Shown one piece after another: positions 51,763-60,646 of a DNA stretch of 64,000 bases. The notes under the pieces were generated by a model, which saw only the letters and a list, made by a program, of their open reading frames with translations, ran no database searches and had not been told where the DNA came from. Numbering within the stretch: position 1 is the stretch's first letter; every line of letters starts with the position of its first letter. A program made the translations under genes and the position numbers. This stretch comes from Nocardia sp. XZ_19_385 (GTDB taxonomy: Bacteria; Actinomycetota; Actinomycetes; Mycobacteriales; Mycobacteriaceae), in the NCBI RefSeq assembly GCF_015355755.1, contig NZ_JACVEE010000003.1, forward strand, positions 868,001 through 932,000, written 5' to 3'.

Positions 51763-52347
51763 ATGGCCCTCTACCTCGAAACCGACCGGTTGTTACTGCG
51801 TCACTTCACCGAGAACGACGCCGAGTTGCTCATCGAACTCGACAGTGACCCCGAGGTCATGCGGTACCTCTCCGGTGGTGTCCCGACACCGCCGGAGAAG
51901 ATCCGCCGGGAGGTGCTGCCCCGGCTGCTGGACCAGTACGAGAAGTGGGATGACATGTTCGGCACGTTCGCGGCGCACGAGAAGGCCGGTGGCGAGTTCA
52001 TCGGCTGGTTCATTTTGCGACCCAAGGCCGAAGGCCCCACGGACGAGGTCGAACTCGGCTACCGGTTCCGCAAGGCGGCCTGGGGTGAGGGTTACGCGGC
52101 CGAAGGCTCGACGGCGTTGCTGCACAAAGCATTTACCGAGCTCGGGATGCGGATGGTCTGGGCGGAGACGATGTTCGTCAACCGCGGTTCGCGCAACGTC
52201 ATGAAGAAAATCGGGATGACCCACGTGCAGACGTACTGGCCCGATCTGCCCCCGATCGAAGGTGCCGAGCAGGGGGAGGTCCGCTACGAGATCACCCGCG
52301 ACGAGTGGGAACTCGGCGGCGCGAGCGGGAGCCGCGCCGTTGGGTGA
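51763..52347 (+). CDS. GNAT-family acetyltransferase
   Basis: A 194-aa RimJ/RimL-like GNAT: YLETDRLLLRHFTENDAELL at the N-terminus, ELGYRFRKAAWGEGYAAEGS (acetyl-CoA site), and TMFVNRGSRNVMKKIGMTHV. This subgroup acetylates protein N-termini or small molecules; cannot be told apart. ATG 51763 is the family start. It ends close to the convergent small gene at 52357. Confidence 0.85.
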   Translation: MALYLETDRLLLRHFTENDAELLIELDSDPEVMRYLSGGVPTPPEKIRREVLPRLLDQYEKWDDMFGTFAAHEKAGGEFIGWFILRPKAEGPTDEVELGYRFRKAAWGEGYAAEGSTALLHKAFTELGMRMVWAETMFVNRGSRNVMKKIGMTHVQTYWPDLPPIEGAEQGEVRYEITRDEWELGGASGSRAVG

Positions 52348-52356
52348 TCGGCTGGA

Positions 52357-52533
52357 TCAAGCTATCCCGGAATGCGATACCGTCCGCGGGACGTCTACCG
52401 AGCGCGTTGTCGCGCTGCCCCGTCGAAGGTCACGCATCTGCCACCAGTACGTGGCGGCTACGGTGACATGGCAGGCGATGACTGCGATCGCTAGCACCGA
52501 TATCCCAAGCAACGCGACGACCGTCACCGACAC
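52357..52533 (-). CDS. Small membrane protein, 58 aa
   Basis: GTG 52533 has GAAGGA 5 nt upstream. The product has one strong hydrophobic helix (TVVALLGISVLAIAVIACHV) and a basic tail (YWWQMRDLRRGSATTRS). No family recognised. Such small bitopic proteins often modulate a larger membrane partner, but none is indicated here. Confidence 0.5.
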   Translation of the reverse strand: MSVTVVALLGISVLAIAVIACHVTVAATYWWQMRDLRRGSATTRSVDVPRTVSHSGIA

Positions 52534-52656
52534 GATTCCTTCTTTCTCCTGAGTTTGTCCGCATGCGCGGATCGCACTGCAACGCATACCCGGGAACCGG
52601 CCGCTGCAACGGCCCCAACCCGGGCAAGTTTGTGATCCACCTCACTGTGGTGGGTG

Positions 52657-53634
52657 CTATCGGAGCTCCGCCAATACGGTGCCGTGCCGGATGGTGCCCG
52701 AGACTGCGGGCAGTGGTTGGGGGAGTGTCCATTCGGTGAAATCATCGATGCTGTCGCTGTACAGGTATCGGCCACTGCGCGGGTCGTCGAGGTTGTAGGC
52801 GTCGAGGTAGATACGCCAGCCGCCGTGGGGTAAGCGGATCACGCACTGGCCTTCTCGTGGGCTTCCCCATCCGGCCCAATCGCCGGTCCATTCAACGGTG
52901 TAGGGCCCGGCGAGCTGGTCGGCGACCGCGAGCTCCACGAATTTGGTGAGCTCGTTCTTGACGAAGGCGTAATAGCGTCCGTGATGATGCACCACGGTGG
53001 TATCGATATAGCCGTTCTCGGAGCCCGGGCTTGGTGCGAGCCCGTCCAGGGGGGTCGGTGGCGTCCACACACTCAATTGGGTGTCGGTGGCTGTCATCAG
53101 ATGGGGGGTGAAGCCCGCGCCGGTGTTCAACGAAACCAGCACATTGACCTGACCGCTGGGGTCCAGGAACCATTCCGGAGCCCACGCATGCCGCACATCG
53201 GACACCGGCACCCGGTAGTCGTACATGTGAGTCCAATTGCTCAGGTCGTCGCTGCAGGCGAATCCGAGCGTGTCCCCATCCCAAGCGGTCGTGTAGACGA
53301 GGTAGTAACGGCCGTTCGCGCTCCGGAACAGGCTCGGATCTCGCAGCAACGGACCCATCTCGGTCGGATCGGTGGCCGGAGTCGCCGGATCCGCGCCAGG
53401 TGGTTGATACGCCGATGCCTTCAGTAGCTGAAATGTCGTGGCATCAGCGGACTCGTAGACGTACAAGTCGATCTGGCTGTTGTTGGTGAACGCCACCATC
53501 GTGTACCGGAGAGCGGGGGTGGTCGCCGGCGCCACCATCGGCGCACCCGTCGCGCGACCGCAGAGCAGCGCGTGCAGGGGCAGGCCTGCTGCCAGAGCCA
53601 TCAGCGATCGCCGGTTCAGTTCCACGCGCAGCAT
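52657..53634 (-). CDS. Secreted GH43-like glycosidase
   Basis: A 325-aa exported protein. Twin-arginine-like start (NRRSLMALAAGLPLHALLCG). The five-bladed beta-propeller of glycosyl hydrolase family 43 is suggested by RDPSLFRSANGRYYLVYTTA (general-base D region), DVRHAWAPEWFLDPSGQVNV (W-A-P-E) and SENGYIDTTVVHHHGRYYAF, with EGQCVIRLPHGGWRIYLDAY. Family members cleave arabino- or xylo-oligosaccharides. Substrate not evident. ATG 53634. Confidence 0.8.
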   Translation of the reverse strand: MLRVELNRRSLMALAAGLPLHALLCGRATGAPMVAPATTPALRYTMVAFTNNSQIDLYVYESADATTFQLLKASAYQPPGADPATPATDPTEMGPLLRDPSLFRSANGRYYLVYTTAWDGDTLGFACSDDLSNWTHMYDYRVPVSDVRHAWAPEWFLDPSGQVNVLVSLNTGAGFTPHLMTATDTQLSVWTPPTPLDGLAPSPGSENGYIDTTVVHHHGRYYAFVKNELTKFVELAVADQLAGPYTVEWTGDWAGWGSPREGQCVIRLPHGGWRIYLDAYNLDDPRSGRYLYSDSIDDFTEWTLPQPLPAVSGTIRHGTVLAELR

Positions 53635-53691
53635 TATCCGACGAAAGTTTGCTAAAAGGTTGCCGACACTCTTTGGCGGGAGGGTGAAAGG

Positions 53692-55281
53692 TCAGGCGTT
53701 CAGAGATTTCCAGAACTCGTAGTGGTGATCAGCCGCGAAGTCGGTGCCGCGGATGCCGTCGTGGCCCGACGCCAGCGATTGCACGTACCGCCGGTCGTCG
53801 AAGGATGGCCAGGCGGGGCGAGCATCACCGTCCGGAATTGCGGTGCGGGCGAATCGAGTCCAGTAGGCGATCATGCTGTCGCTCAGATCCTGTTGCGTGG
53901 CGCGTTCCATATAGTCGACGGTGAACAGGTAGGGCAGTTCGTGCATGTGGTTGGCGCCCACCGGGAAACTGGGCCGCGATATTCCCGGGAAGTAGGGGGT
54001 CTGCTGTTCGGCGAATTCGTAGGCGTAGGTCGGCACCTGCGCGGCGAGCAGCGCGAGGGTGTCCAGCGTCGGGACCGAGTAGCCGTGATCGGTCAGGACC
54101 GCCGCCAAAGCCGCACTCGGTGAGCCGAAATCGGCCACCGGATAGGTGCTGAGCACCTGGTCGGCGTGCGCACCGAACTTCGCCCGCACCTGCTGGGCGT
54201 AGTCATCGGCGGTGAGCGGCGCTGCCCCCGGGATCGCCTCCATGCCACCGAGCTGGCCGCGCACTTCGTCGCGATTGCTGCCGAGCAGGACCGGCACTTT
54301 GTTGAATCGGCCGGTGGCGAACGCTTCGCGTGGCGCGAGCGGCAGCAGATCGCCGTCGATGACCGGCCGATAGTCGTCGTGGCCGCCGCCGGCCGCGGCC
54401 AGCAGTTCGGTGGCCGACTTCGTGCGCAGGCAATCGGCGGCGGTCGCGAGATCCGGACAGCCGGCCCGGGTTGCCAGTCCGATGCCCTGCTGCTCGGCTT
54501 CCTGCCGGGACCGGGAGCCGTCCCCGGCACAGGGGGCGCTCTGGATGATCGCTCGATGGAACAGGCCTGCCGACGCGGGTGCGGCGAGGTGGGCGCACAC
54601 GCTGTAACCACCCCCGGATTGCCCCATCAACGTCACGTTGCGGGGATCGCCGCCGAACGCCGCGGCGTTGCGCTGGACCCATTGCAGCGCCGCACGCTGA
54701 TCCTGCAGACCGAGATTGCCTGAATCATTGTTCAGGGCTGGGTAATTGAGGAATCCGAATGCGCCGAGCCGGTAGTTGATCGTCACGACGACGACCTCGC
54801 CCGCGGCTGCCATCGTCGCCGCGTCGTACTGGCTGCCCGCCCCGTAGGTGAAGCTGCCGCCGTGAATCCAGACCAGCACCGGCAACGCCCGGCCCGCGGT
54901 GGACTTCGGTGTGACGACGTCCAGGTTCAAACAGTCCTCGTCTTGCCGCGCGACAGAGATGGGCAGGTCGGCGGGCTGTGCGCACGCGTTGCCCGGGGTC
55001 GTCGCGGCCCGGGGATCGCGCCACGGGACAGCCGGTTGTGGTGCGCTCCAGCGGAGTTCGCCGGTGGGTGCGGCGGCGAAGGGGATCCCGCGAAACGACC
55101 GGTAGTCGTCGGCGACGGTGCCGCGCACCGGACCGCGGTCGGTGCTGACGGTGGCGGTGTCCGGCGCGGGCTCGTCCGAGCATGCGGCAGTCGTCATCGC
55201 GGCCAGCCCGAAGACGGTGAGGCTCGAGGCGATCCGGCGCAGGCCGAGTGACGCCTTCGTCGTGCGGTCGTTGTCGGTCAT
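53692..55281 (-). CDS. Type-B carboxylesterase/lipase, lipoprotein
   Basis: A 529-aa esterase. N-terminal signal with lipobox-like VFGLAAMTTAACSDEPAPDT, so it is probably lipid-anchored outside the membrane. Type-B features: YRSFRGIPFAAAPTGELRWS, EDCLNLDVVTPKS, VLVWIHGGSFTYGAGSQYDA (oxyanion hole), catalytic Ser in VTLMGQSGGGYSVCAHLAAP (G-Q-S-G-G), and a late His near GANHMHELPYLF. Cleaves carboxylic esters; substrate unknown. ATG 55281. Confidence 0.9.
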   Translation of the reverse strand: MTDNDRTTKASLGLRRIASSLTVFGLAAMTTAACSDEPAPDTATVSTDRGPVRGTVADDYRSFRGIPFAAAPTGELRWSAPQPAVPWRDPRAATTPGNACAQPADLPISVARQDEDCLNLDVVTPKSTAGRALPVLVWIHGGSFTYGAGSQYDAATMAAAGEVVVVTINYRLGAFGFLNYPALNNDSGNLGLQDQRAALQWVQRNAAAFGGDPRNVTLMGQSGGGYSVCAHLAAPASAGLFHRAIIQSAPCAGDGSRSRQEAEQQGIGLATRAGCPDLATAADCLRTKSATELLAAAGGGHDDYRPVIDGDLLPLAPREAFATGRFNKVPVLLGSNRDEVRGQLGGMEAIPGAAPLTADDYAQQVRAKFGAHADQVLSTYPVADFGSPSAALAAVLTDHGYSVPTLDTLALLAAQVPTYAYEFAEQQTPYFPGISRPSFPVGANHMHELPYLFTVDYMERATQQDLSDSMIAYWTRFARTAIPDGDARPAWPSFDDRRYVQSLASGHDGIRGTDFAADHHYEFWKSLNA

Positions 55282-55429
55282 GCCGCCGACAGTACCGAGG
55301 ACTCACACATTTGTGCAATACGTATGTCTAAGACATTCGATCAAGTGTTGACGGGAGGAACGCCATCCATCGCGCGGCATCGAATGCACTGCGCCTCGGA
55401 AAATCTGGGGCGCATGTGAGGAGGCAAGC

Positions 55430-56215
55430 GTGAGTGATCCGCTCTGGTTGGCCGACGTCCTACGCGCCGAAGGCTTGCGCGTGCTCGAACACGACGGATG
55501 GCGGGAGCGCGGGCACGGAGATTTCGCCGACGTCCGCGGCGTGCTCTGTCATCACACCGCCGGCGGTGGCGAAAACGACTGGCGCATCGTCCAGTACGGC
55601 CGCCCCGATCTGGCCGGGCCGTTGGCGCAACTGGTCCTCGAACGGAACGGCATGTATCGGGTGATCGCCGCCGGGGTGTGCTGGCATGCCGGGCGCGGCT
55701 CGCATCCCGGCTGGCCCACCGACAACGCCAATTTCCACGTCATCGGCATCGAAGCGGTGTCCCGCGGCGACGGAACCGACTGGACCCCGGTGCAACTCGA
55801 CGCCTACAAGCGGGGCTGTGCCGCGATCCTGCGCCACCTCGGCCGCGACGCCGGCGACTGCGTCGCCCACCGCGAGTACAGCAGCGAAGGAAAGATCGAC
55901 CCGACCGGCATCGACATGGACGCATTCCGGTTCGAGGTGCAAGCACTCATCGATCGCTCACCCATCCCAGGAGGCAAAACCATGGCCGCGCTCGAAGAGA
56001 CCTTCGTCAACTTCCGAGGCGAAACCGTCACCCTCGGCACCGCGATTCGCTTCATCGACGAATACGTCAACGATCTGCGCGAACAGATCGGCGGCCCGAT
56101 CCCCTTGAAAGGCTGGCCGCAACTGGGGGACCGGACCCTCGTCGACGCCGTCGCCGCGATCGGCGCGGAACTGGGCGTCGACGGTTTCACCGACCTGACG
56201 AAGGTGCAGAAGTGA
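55430..56215 (+). CDS. N-acetylmuramoyl-L-alanine amidase, endolysin-like
   Basis: A 261-aa amidase_2 enzyme: LCHHTAGGGENDWRIVQYGR (first zinc His), MYRVIAAGVCWHAGRGSHPG (second His) and DCVAHREYSSEGKIDPTG (third His and catalytic Glu/Lys region) fit a zinc-dependent cleavage of the peptide stem from peptidoglycan. No signal peptide, like phage endolysins. The C-terminal 75 residues form a separate module (TFVNFRGETVTLGTAI ... KGWPQLGDRTLVDAV) that recurs in the M23 protein at 59846. GTG 55430. Confidence 0.87.
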   Translation: MSDPLWLADVLRAEGLRVLEHDGWRERGHGDFADVRGVLCHHTAGGGENDWRIVQYGRPDLAGPLAQLVLERNGMYRVIAAGVCWHAGRGSHPGWPTDNANFHVIGIEAVSRGDGTDWTPVQLDAYKRGCAAILRHLGRDAGDCVAHREYSSEGKIDPTGIDMDAFRFEVQALIDRSPIPGGKTMAALEETFVNFRGETVTLGTAIRFIDEYVNDLREQIGGPIPLKGWPQLGDRTLVDAVAAIGAELGVDGFTDLTKVQK

Positions 56216-56373
56216 TCACCGGAAGCTTGATCTGAACAAACTCTGGAGGCCGCGGTCGGCACCTCGTTGCTGACCGTGAGCATCGCAGCACTCGGGTGCG
56301 CAGCAGCACATCCCGAATGCAGGTTGCGTGGTGGTGATCCGGGAGCGGGATGCACCGGTCGTAGACTTGCGCC

Positions 56374-58065
56374 ATGGCACACGACTCCGATCAGTCGGTC
56401 GATATCAAACCCCGCTCCCGCGACGTCACCGACGGCCTCGAGAAGACCGCCGCCCGCGGCATGCTGCGCGCTGTCGGGATGGGCGACGAGGACTGGGCCA
56501 AGCCGCAGATCGGTGTCGCCTCCAGCTGGAACGAGATCACCCCCTGCAACCTCTCGCTCGACCGCCTGGCCAAGGCGGTCAAACGCGGCGTCCACGCCGG
56601 GGGCGGCTACCCGCTCGAGTTCGGCACGATCTCGGTGTCCGACGGCATCTCGATGGGCCACGAGGGCATGCACTTCTCCCTGGTCAGTCGCGAGATCATC
56701 GCCGACTCCGTCGAGACCGTCATGATGGCCGAGCGACTGGACGGTTCGGTCCTGCTCGCCGGATGCGACAAGAGCCTGCCGGGCATGCTGATGGCCGCCG
56801 CGCGCCTGGACCTGTCGAGTGTCTTCCTCTACGCGGGTTCGACGCTGCCGGGCAACGTCGACGGCAAGGACGTCACGATCATCGACGCGTTCGAAGCGGT
56901 CGGCGCCTGCATCAAGGGCCTGATCACCCGCGAGGAGGTCGACCGCATCGAACGCGCGATCTGCCCCGGCGAAGGCGCCTGCGGCGGCATGTACACCGCC
57001 AACACCATGGCCTCAGCCGCCGAGGCGCTCGGGATGAGCCTGCCCGGATCGGCCGCCCCGCCCGCCCCCGACCGTCGCCGCGACGACTATGCCGTGAAGT
57101 CCGGTGAGGCCGTGGTCGAGTTGCTGCGCCGGGGCATCACCGCGCGCGACATCATGACCTTGGAGGCGTTCGAGAACGCCATCACCGTGGTGATGGCGCT
57201 CGGCGGATCCACCAACGCCGTCCTGCATCTGCTGGCCATCGCCCGCGAGGCCGGTGTCAGCCTGACCCTCGCCGACTTCAACCGGGTCGGTGACAAGGTG
57301 CCGCACCTGGGCGATCTCAAGCCGTTCGGGCGCTACGTCATGAACGACGTCGACAAGGTCGGCGGCATCCCCGTGGTGATGAAGGCTCTGCTCGACGCGG
57401 GGCTCATGCACGGCGATGTCATGACCGTCACCGGAAAGACCATGGCCGAGAACCTGTCCGGCATCGAACTCGGCCTCGACGGTGATGTCATCCGGCGCCT
57501 CGATCAGCCGATCCACAAGACGGGCGGGCTCACCATCCTGCACGGCTCCCTCGCACCCGAAGGCGCCGTGGTCAAGAGCGCCGGCTTCGACTCCGATGTC
57601 TTCCGCGGGACGGCCCGCGTGTTCAACGGCGAACGCGCGGCGATGGACGCGCTCGAAGACGGCACCATCGCGGCCGGGGACGTGGTCGTCATCCGCTACG
57701 AAGGCCCCAAGGGCGGCCCGGGTATGCGCGAGATGCTCGCCATTACCGGCGCGATCAAAGGCGCCGGCCTGGGCAAGGACGTGCTGCTGCTCACCGATGG
57801 CCGATTCTCCGGCGGCACAACGGGTTTGTGTGTCGGACATGTCGCTCCCGAAGCGGTCGACGGCGGCCCGATCGCCTTCGTGCGCGACGGTGACCCGATC
57901 GTGCTCGACGTCGCCAACCGCCGCCTCGACGTGGAGATCGACGAGAGCGAACTCGACGCCCGCAAGGCCGGCTGGGAGCCGCTCCCGCCCAAATACACCT
58001 CGGGCGTGCTCGCCAAGTACCGCAAGCTCGTCAGCTCGGCGGCGCACGGAGCGGTCACCGGCTGA
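56374..58065 (+). CDS. ilvD: Dihydroxy-acid dehydratase
   Basis: A 563-aa enzyme of branched-chain amino acid synthesis, converting dihydroxy-acids to 2-keto acids. Fe-S ligands are Cys58 (ITPCNLSL), Cys131 in [13 protein letters not shown] and Cys203 in [16 protein letters not shown]; Lys in C-D-K is the carbamylation-type Mg ligand region. The C-terminal motif [20 protein letters not shown] is intact. Actinobacterial length. ATG 56374; ribosome site weak. Single gene, not next to other ilv genes. Confidence 0.95.
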   Translation: MAHDSDQSVDIKPRSRDVTDGLEKTAARGMLRAVGMGDEDWAKPQIGVASSWNEITPCNLSLDRLAKAVKRGVHAGGGYPLEFGTISVSDGISMGHEGMHFSLVSREIIADSVETVMMAERLDGSVLLAGCDKSLPGMLMAAARLDLSSVFLYAGSTLPGNVDGKDVTIIDAFEAVGACIKGLITREEVDRIERAICPGEGACGGMYTANTMASAAEALGMSLPGSAAPPAPDRRRDDYAVKSGEAVVELLRRGITARDIMTLEAFENAITVVMALGGSTNAVLHLLAIAREAGVSLTLADFNRVGDKVPHLGDLKPFGRYVMNDVDKVGGIPVVMKALLDAGLMHGDVMTVTGKTMAENLSGIELGLDGDVIRRLDQPIHKTGGLTILHGSLAPEGAVVKSAGFDSDVFRGTARVFNGERAAMDALEDGTIAAGDVVVIRYEGPKGGPGMREMLAITGAIKGAGLGKDVLLLTDGRFSGGTTGLCVGHVAPEAVDGGPIAFVRDGDPIVLDVANRRLDVEIDESELDARKAGWEPLPPKYTSGVLAKYRKLVSSAAHGAVTG

Positions 58066-58066
58066 C

Positions 58067-58210
58067 TCACAGGATGGTCAGCAGCGCGGCGATGACGATG
58101 ACCAGCGCTATCCACACCGCCAGCACACCCCAGCCCGACCGGGCGCTGCCGTAGCACTCGGCGACACGGATCCTGGTGTGGCGTCGCGGATTTGCGTGCG
58201 AGATATTCAT
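58067..58210 (-). CDS. Small membrane protein, 47 aa
   Basis: ATG 58210 has GAAAGGCGGAACG upstream. The product has a basic N-terminus (PRRHTRIRVAECYGSARSG) and one hydrophobic helix (GVLAVWIALVIVIAALLTIL) at the end. Its stop is 2 bp from the convergent ilvD stop. No family recognised. Confidence 0.5.
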   Translation of the reverse strand: MNISHANPRRHTRIRVAECYGSARSGWGVLAVWIALVIVIAALLTIL

Positions 58211-58344
58211 CGTTCCGCCTTTCTCGAACCGGACCTGTCCTTCAGCTAGTAACCGAAAAGGCGGAGCCGCAACAGATTCGATGCTGTCGATTGTGTGTTG
58301 ATGATCATGTTTCCCGGCGCGGCCCGAGCGAGGAGAAAGACACG

Positions 58345-58959
58345 ATGAGCGGACGTACACCCAGCCAATGGGAGGAGCTCACCGCGGCCGACCCCGCGCA
58401 TTCGACGTGGTACGTGGAGCGGTTCCGGGCATTGGCGGCCGACGGCGCCGACATCGTCGGGGAGGCCCGGCTGATCGACGCGATGCTCGCGCGCGGCAGC
58501 CGGGTCCTGGATGCGGGGTGCGGCCCGGGCCGCACCGGCGGCTACCTGCATCGCGTCGGCCACGTCGTGGTCGGCGTCGACGTCGATCCGGTGCTGATCG
58601 CCGCGGCCGAACAGGACCACCCCGGTCCGACCTGGATCGTCGAGGACCTCGCGGAACTGGATTTCCCCGGCCGTGGCATCGCCGCCGACTTCGATGCCAT
58701 CGTGTGCGCGGGCAACGTGATGACCTTCCTGGCACCCTCCACCCGGGTGGCGGTGCTGACCGGGTTTGCCCGCAATCTCGCCCCGAACGGCCGGGTGGTG
58801 GTCGGGTTCGGGGCCGGGCGCGGATACGACTTCCGCGACTTCTTTGCCGACGCCGAGACGGCCGGACTTACAGTGGATTTGCGGCTTTCGACGTGGGACT
58901 TTCGCCCCTTCACCGACGACTCCGACTTCCTGGTCGCGGTGTTTTCGCGCGCGGACTGA
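58345..58959 (+). CDS. Class I SAM-dependent methyltransferase
   Basis: A 204-aa methyltransferase: VLDAGCGPGRTGGYLHRVGH (motif I), VVVGVDVDPVLIAAAEQDHP, DAIVCAGNVMTFLAPSTRVA and LAPNGRVVVGFGAGRGYDF. Methyltransf_25-type; substrate unknown. ATG 58345 (SGRTPSQWEEL) has AGGAG upstream. Between ilvD and the deazaflavin-type gene; own promoter likely. Confidence 0.86.
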   Translation: MSGRTPSQWEELTAADPAHSTWYVERFRALAADGADIVGEARLIDAMLARGSRVLDAGCGPGRTGGYLHRVGHVVVGVDVDPVLIAAAEQDHPGPTWIVEDLAELDFPGRGIAADFDAIVCAGNVMTFLAPSTRVAVLTGFARNLAPNGRVVVGFGAGRGYDFRDFFADAETAGLTVDLRLSTWDFRPFTDDSDFLVAVFSRAD

Positions 58960-59029
58960 GGCGCATTCCACAGTGCGGTGATCTCGGCGCGGCAGGTGTG
59001 GAACGACGCTGGCGGGTAACTCGGTGTGC

Positions 59030-59503
59030 ATGCGGAATCCATTAGCCAGAGTTGCTCGCCGGGTGGCCCAGCGTCCCTGGGTCATGCGCGCCAAGCCCGC
59101 GATCCTGCGGCTGGAACGTGGAGTACGGCGAATCAGTAAGGGACGCAGAGGAATACTGGATGTGGCGGGGCTGCCGTCGGTGCAGATCACGGTGCCGGGA
59201 CGCAAGACCGGTCTGCCGCGCACCACCTCACTGCTCGCGGTGCCCGAGGACGAGCGGTTCCTGGTGCTGGGCTCGAATTGGGGGAGCCCGAAGCATCCGG
59301 TGTGGTCGGCGAATCTGCGGGCCGCCGACATCGCCGAGATGTGTTATCGCGGCGAGTGCGGTTCGGCCACCGTCACCGAGATCACCGGCGTGGACCGTAA
59401 GCGGGCCTGGGATCTGGCCGTGGAGTTCTGGCCCGGATACGAGATGGAATCCGAACTCGCCGGCGGGCGGCAATTCCGGATCTTCGAATTGCGCCCGCGC
59501 TGA
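59030..59503 (+). CDS. Deazaflavin-dependent nitroreductase-like (DDN family)
   Basis: A 157-aa split-barrel protein of the Ddn/F420H2-dependent family: LPSVQITVPGRKTGLPRTTS (F420-phosphate region), LLAVPEDERFLVLGSNWGSP and HPVWSANLRA are the family hallmarks. Members reduce quinones or nitro compounds with F420H2. ATG 59030; GTG 59024 is just upstream. The three-base gap to the convergent gene shows tight packing. Confidence 0.87.
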   Translation: MRNPLARVARRVAQRPWVMRAKPAILRLERGVRRISKGRRGILDVAGLPSVQITVPGRKTGLPRTTSLLAVPEDERFLVLGSNWGSPKHPVWSANLRAADIAEMCYRGECGSATVTEITGVDRKRAWDLAVEFWPGYEMESELAGGRQFRIFELRPR

Positions 59504-59506
59504 ACG

Positions 59507-59818
59507 TTATTCGCCGGACACCTCGCCGCGCGACCAGAACTCGGGTGTGATGCCCAGGCTTTCCAGCCACGATTTCTCCCCCTGCCGCACGATCGACTCG
59601 GCATTCGCCGCAAGCAGGTCGAGCACATCCGCCTCGGGTTTGCCGCCGAGCGCCTGCAGGACGTACACCACCTTCTCGGGGGCGACGGTGATCGCGTACT
59701 CGTATTCCCCGCCGCGGCTCAAATGCTGCCCCTCGATGACGAGCGCCCCCGAATCTCGCAGGCTCGCAGTGATATACAGGCCGCCTCGACTCCAGAGCGA
59801 GACCGAACGTGTGGTCAT
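59507..59818 (-). CDS. Hypothetical protein
   Basis: A 103-aa soluble protein with beta strands followed by a helix: SLWSRGGLYITASLRDSGAL, YEYAITVAPEKVVYVLQALG, VLDLLAANAESIVRQGEKSW. It resembles small actinobacterial proteins sitting next to stress or immunity genes, from memory, but no family is assigned. ATG 59818. Confidence 0.6.
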   Translation of the reverse strand: MTTRSVSLWSRGGLYITASLRDSGALVIEGQHLSRGGEYEYAITVAPEKVVYVLQALGGKPEADVLDLLAANAESIVRQGEKSWLESLGITPEFWSRGEVSGE

Positions 59819-59845
59819 GGGGCCAGAGTAGGCCGATTCGGCGGG

Positions 59846-60565
59846 TCAGGCCGAAGTGTCCTCGGCGCCGGGAACATCGAGACGTTCGGCGATGGCGGCG
59901 GCGAGATCGTTGAGCGAACGGCCCCCGTTCTGCGGCCAGCCCCGCCACTGCTGGGCGGCGCGGTCCCGGATGCCGCGGCCCGCGCCCGGCCCCAGCAGCT
60001 GATCCAGGATCGCCATCAGCATCACCTCGTTCTGATAGGTGCGGCGATCGATCCAGTGCAGGGCGGTCGCGGCATCGACCGTCTTGCCCTCGAAATTGAC
60101 GAACGTCAGTGCCATGAGTTCCTCGTCTCCAGCCAGGGGATCCTGTGCCCCGGCAAACCATTCGACCGGGTCGATGGCGCGGCCACCGACGCGCCCCGGC
60201 GCGGTCCACACCTCGACATGGGCGTGCGGGCCGGTCGAATCACCGTGGGAGTTCACATATCCGATGAGTTCGCCCGCCATCACCGCGTCCCCGCCGCGCA
60301 CGAGCGGGTCGCCGTGGCCGATCACGAAATCCGTGCCGACCGCGGGCTGACAGTCCAGCCACACCCAGCGCCCGAAACCTTCGACATCGGCGCGCTCCGC
60401 CCCTTCTACGCAGACACCGTCGGCGGGTGCGTAGAAGGGTGTGCCCAGCGGGGCCGCGAAGTCCAGTCCGTAGTGGAAACCGCCGGTGCGGGCTCCGAAA
60501 CCGGAGGTGAGGGTGTAGGTTCCGGCGGCGAGCGGCCAGAACCGGGGCGGTAGCGCTTCTGTCAC
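59846..60565 (-). CDS. M23-family metallopeptidase with shared C-terminal module
   Basis: A 239-aa LytM-type peptidoglycan endopeptidase: TLTSGFGARTGGFHYGLDFA (first His and Asp zinc ligands), PLGTPFYAPADG, FVIGHGDPLV, and STGPHAHVEVWTAPG (H-x-H). No signal peptide, as in phage-type lysins. After about residue 150 comes the module LTFVNFEGKTVDAATALHWI ... RGWPQNGGRSLNDLAAAI, closely similar to the C-terminus of the amidase at 55430. ATG 60565. Confidence 0.86.
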   Translation of the reverse strand: MTEALPPRFWPLAAGTYTLTSGFGARTGGFHYGLDFAAPLGTPFYAPADGVCVEGAERADVEGFGRWVWLDCQPAVGTDFVIGHGDPLVRGGDAVMAGELIGYVNSHGDSTGPHAHVEVWTAPGRVGGRAIDPVEWFAGAQDPLAGDEELMALTFVNFEGKTVDAATALHWIDRRTYQNEVMLMAILDQLLGPGAGRGIRDRAAQQWRGWPQNGGRSLNDLAAAIAERLDVPGAEDTSA

Positions 60566-60646
60566 ACGGCGGTTATGCCCGCAATGGGGTCGGCTGTAAC
60601 CGGATTCGGTAGTGATTTCTGTTGCCGGCGTGGCAGTTTCGGAAGA

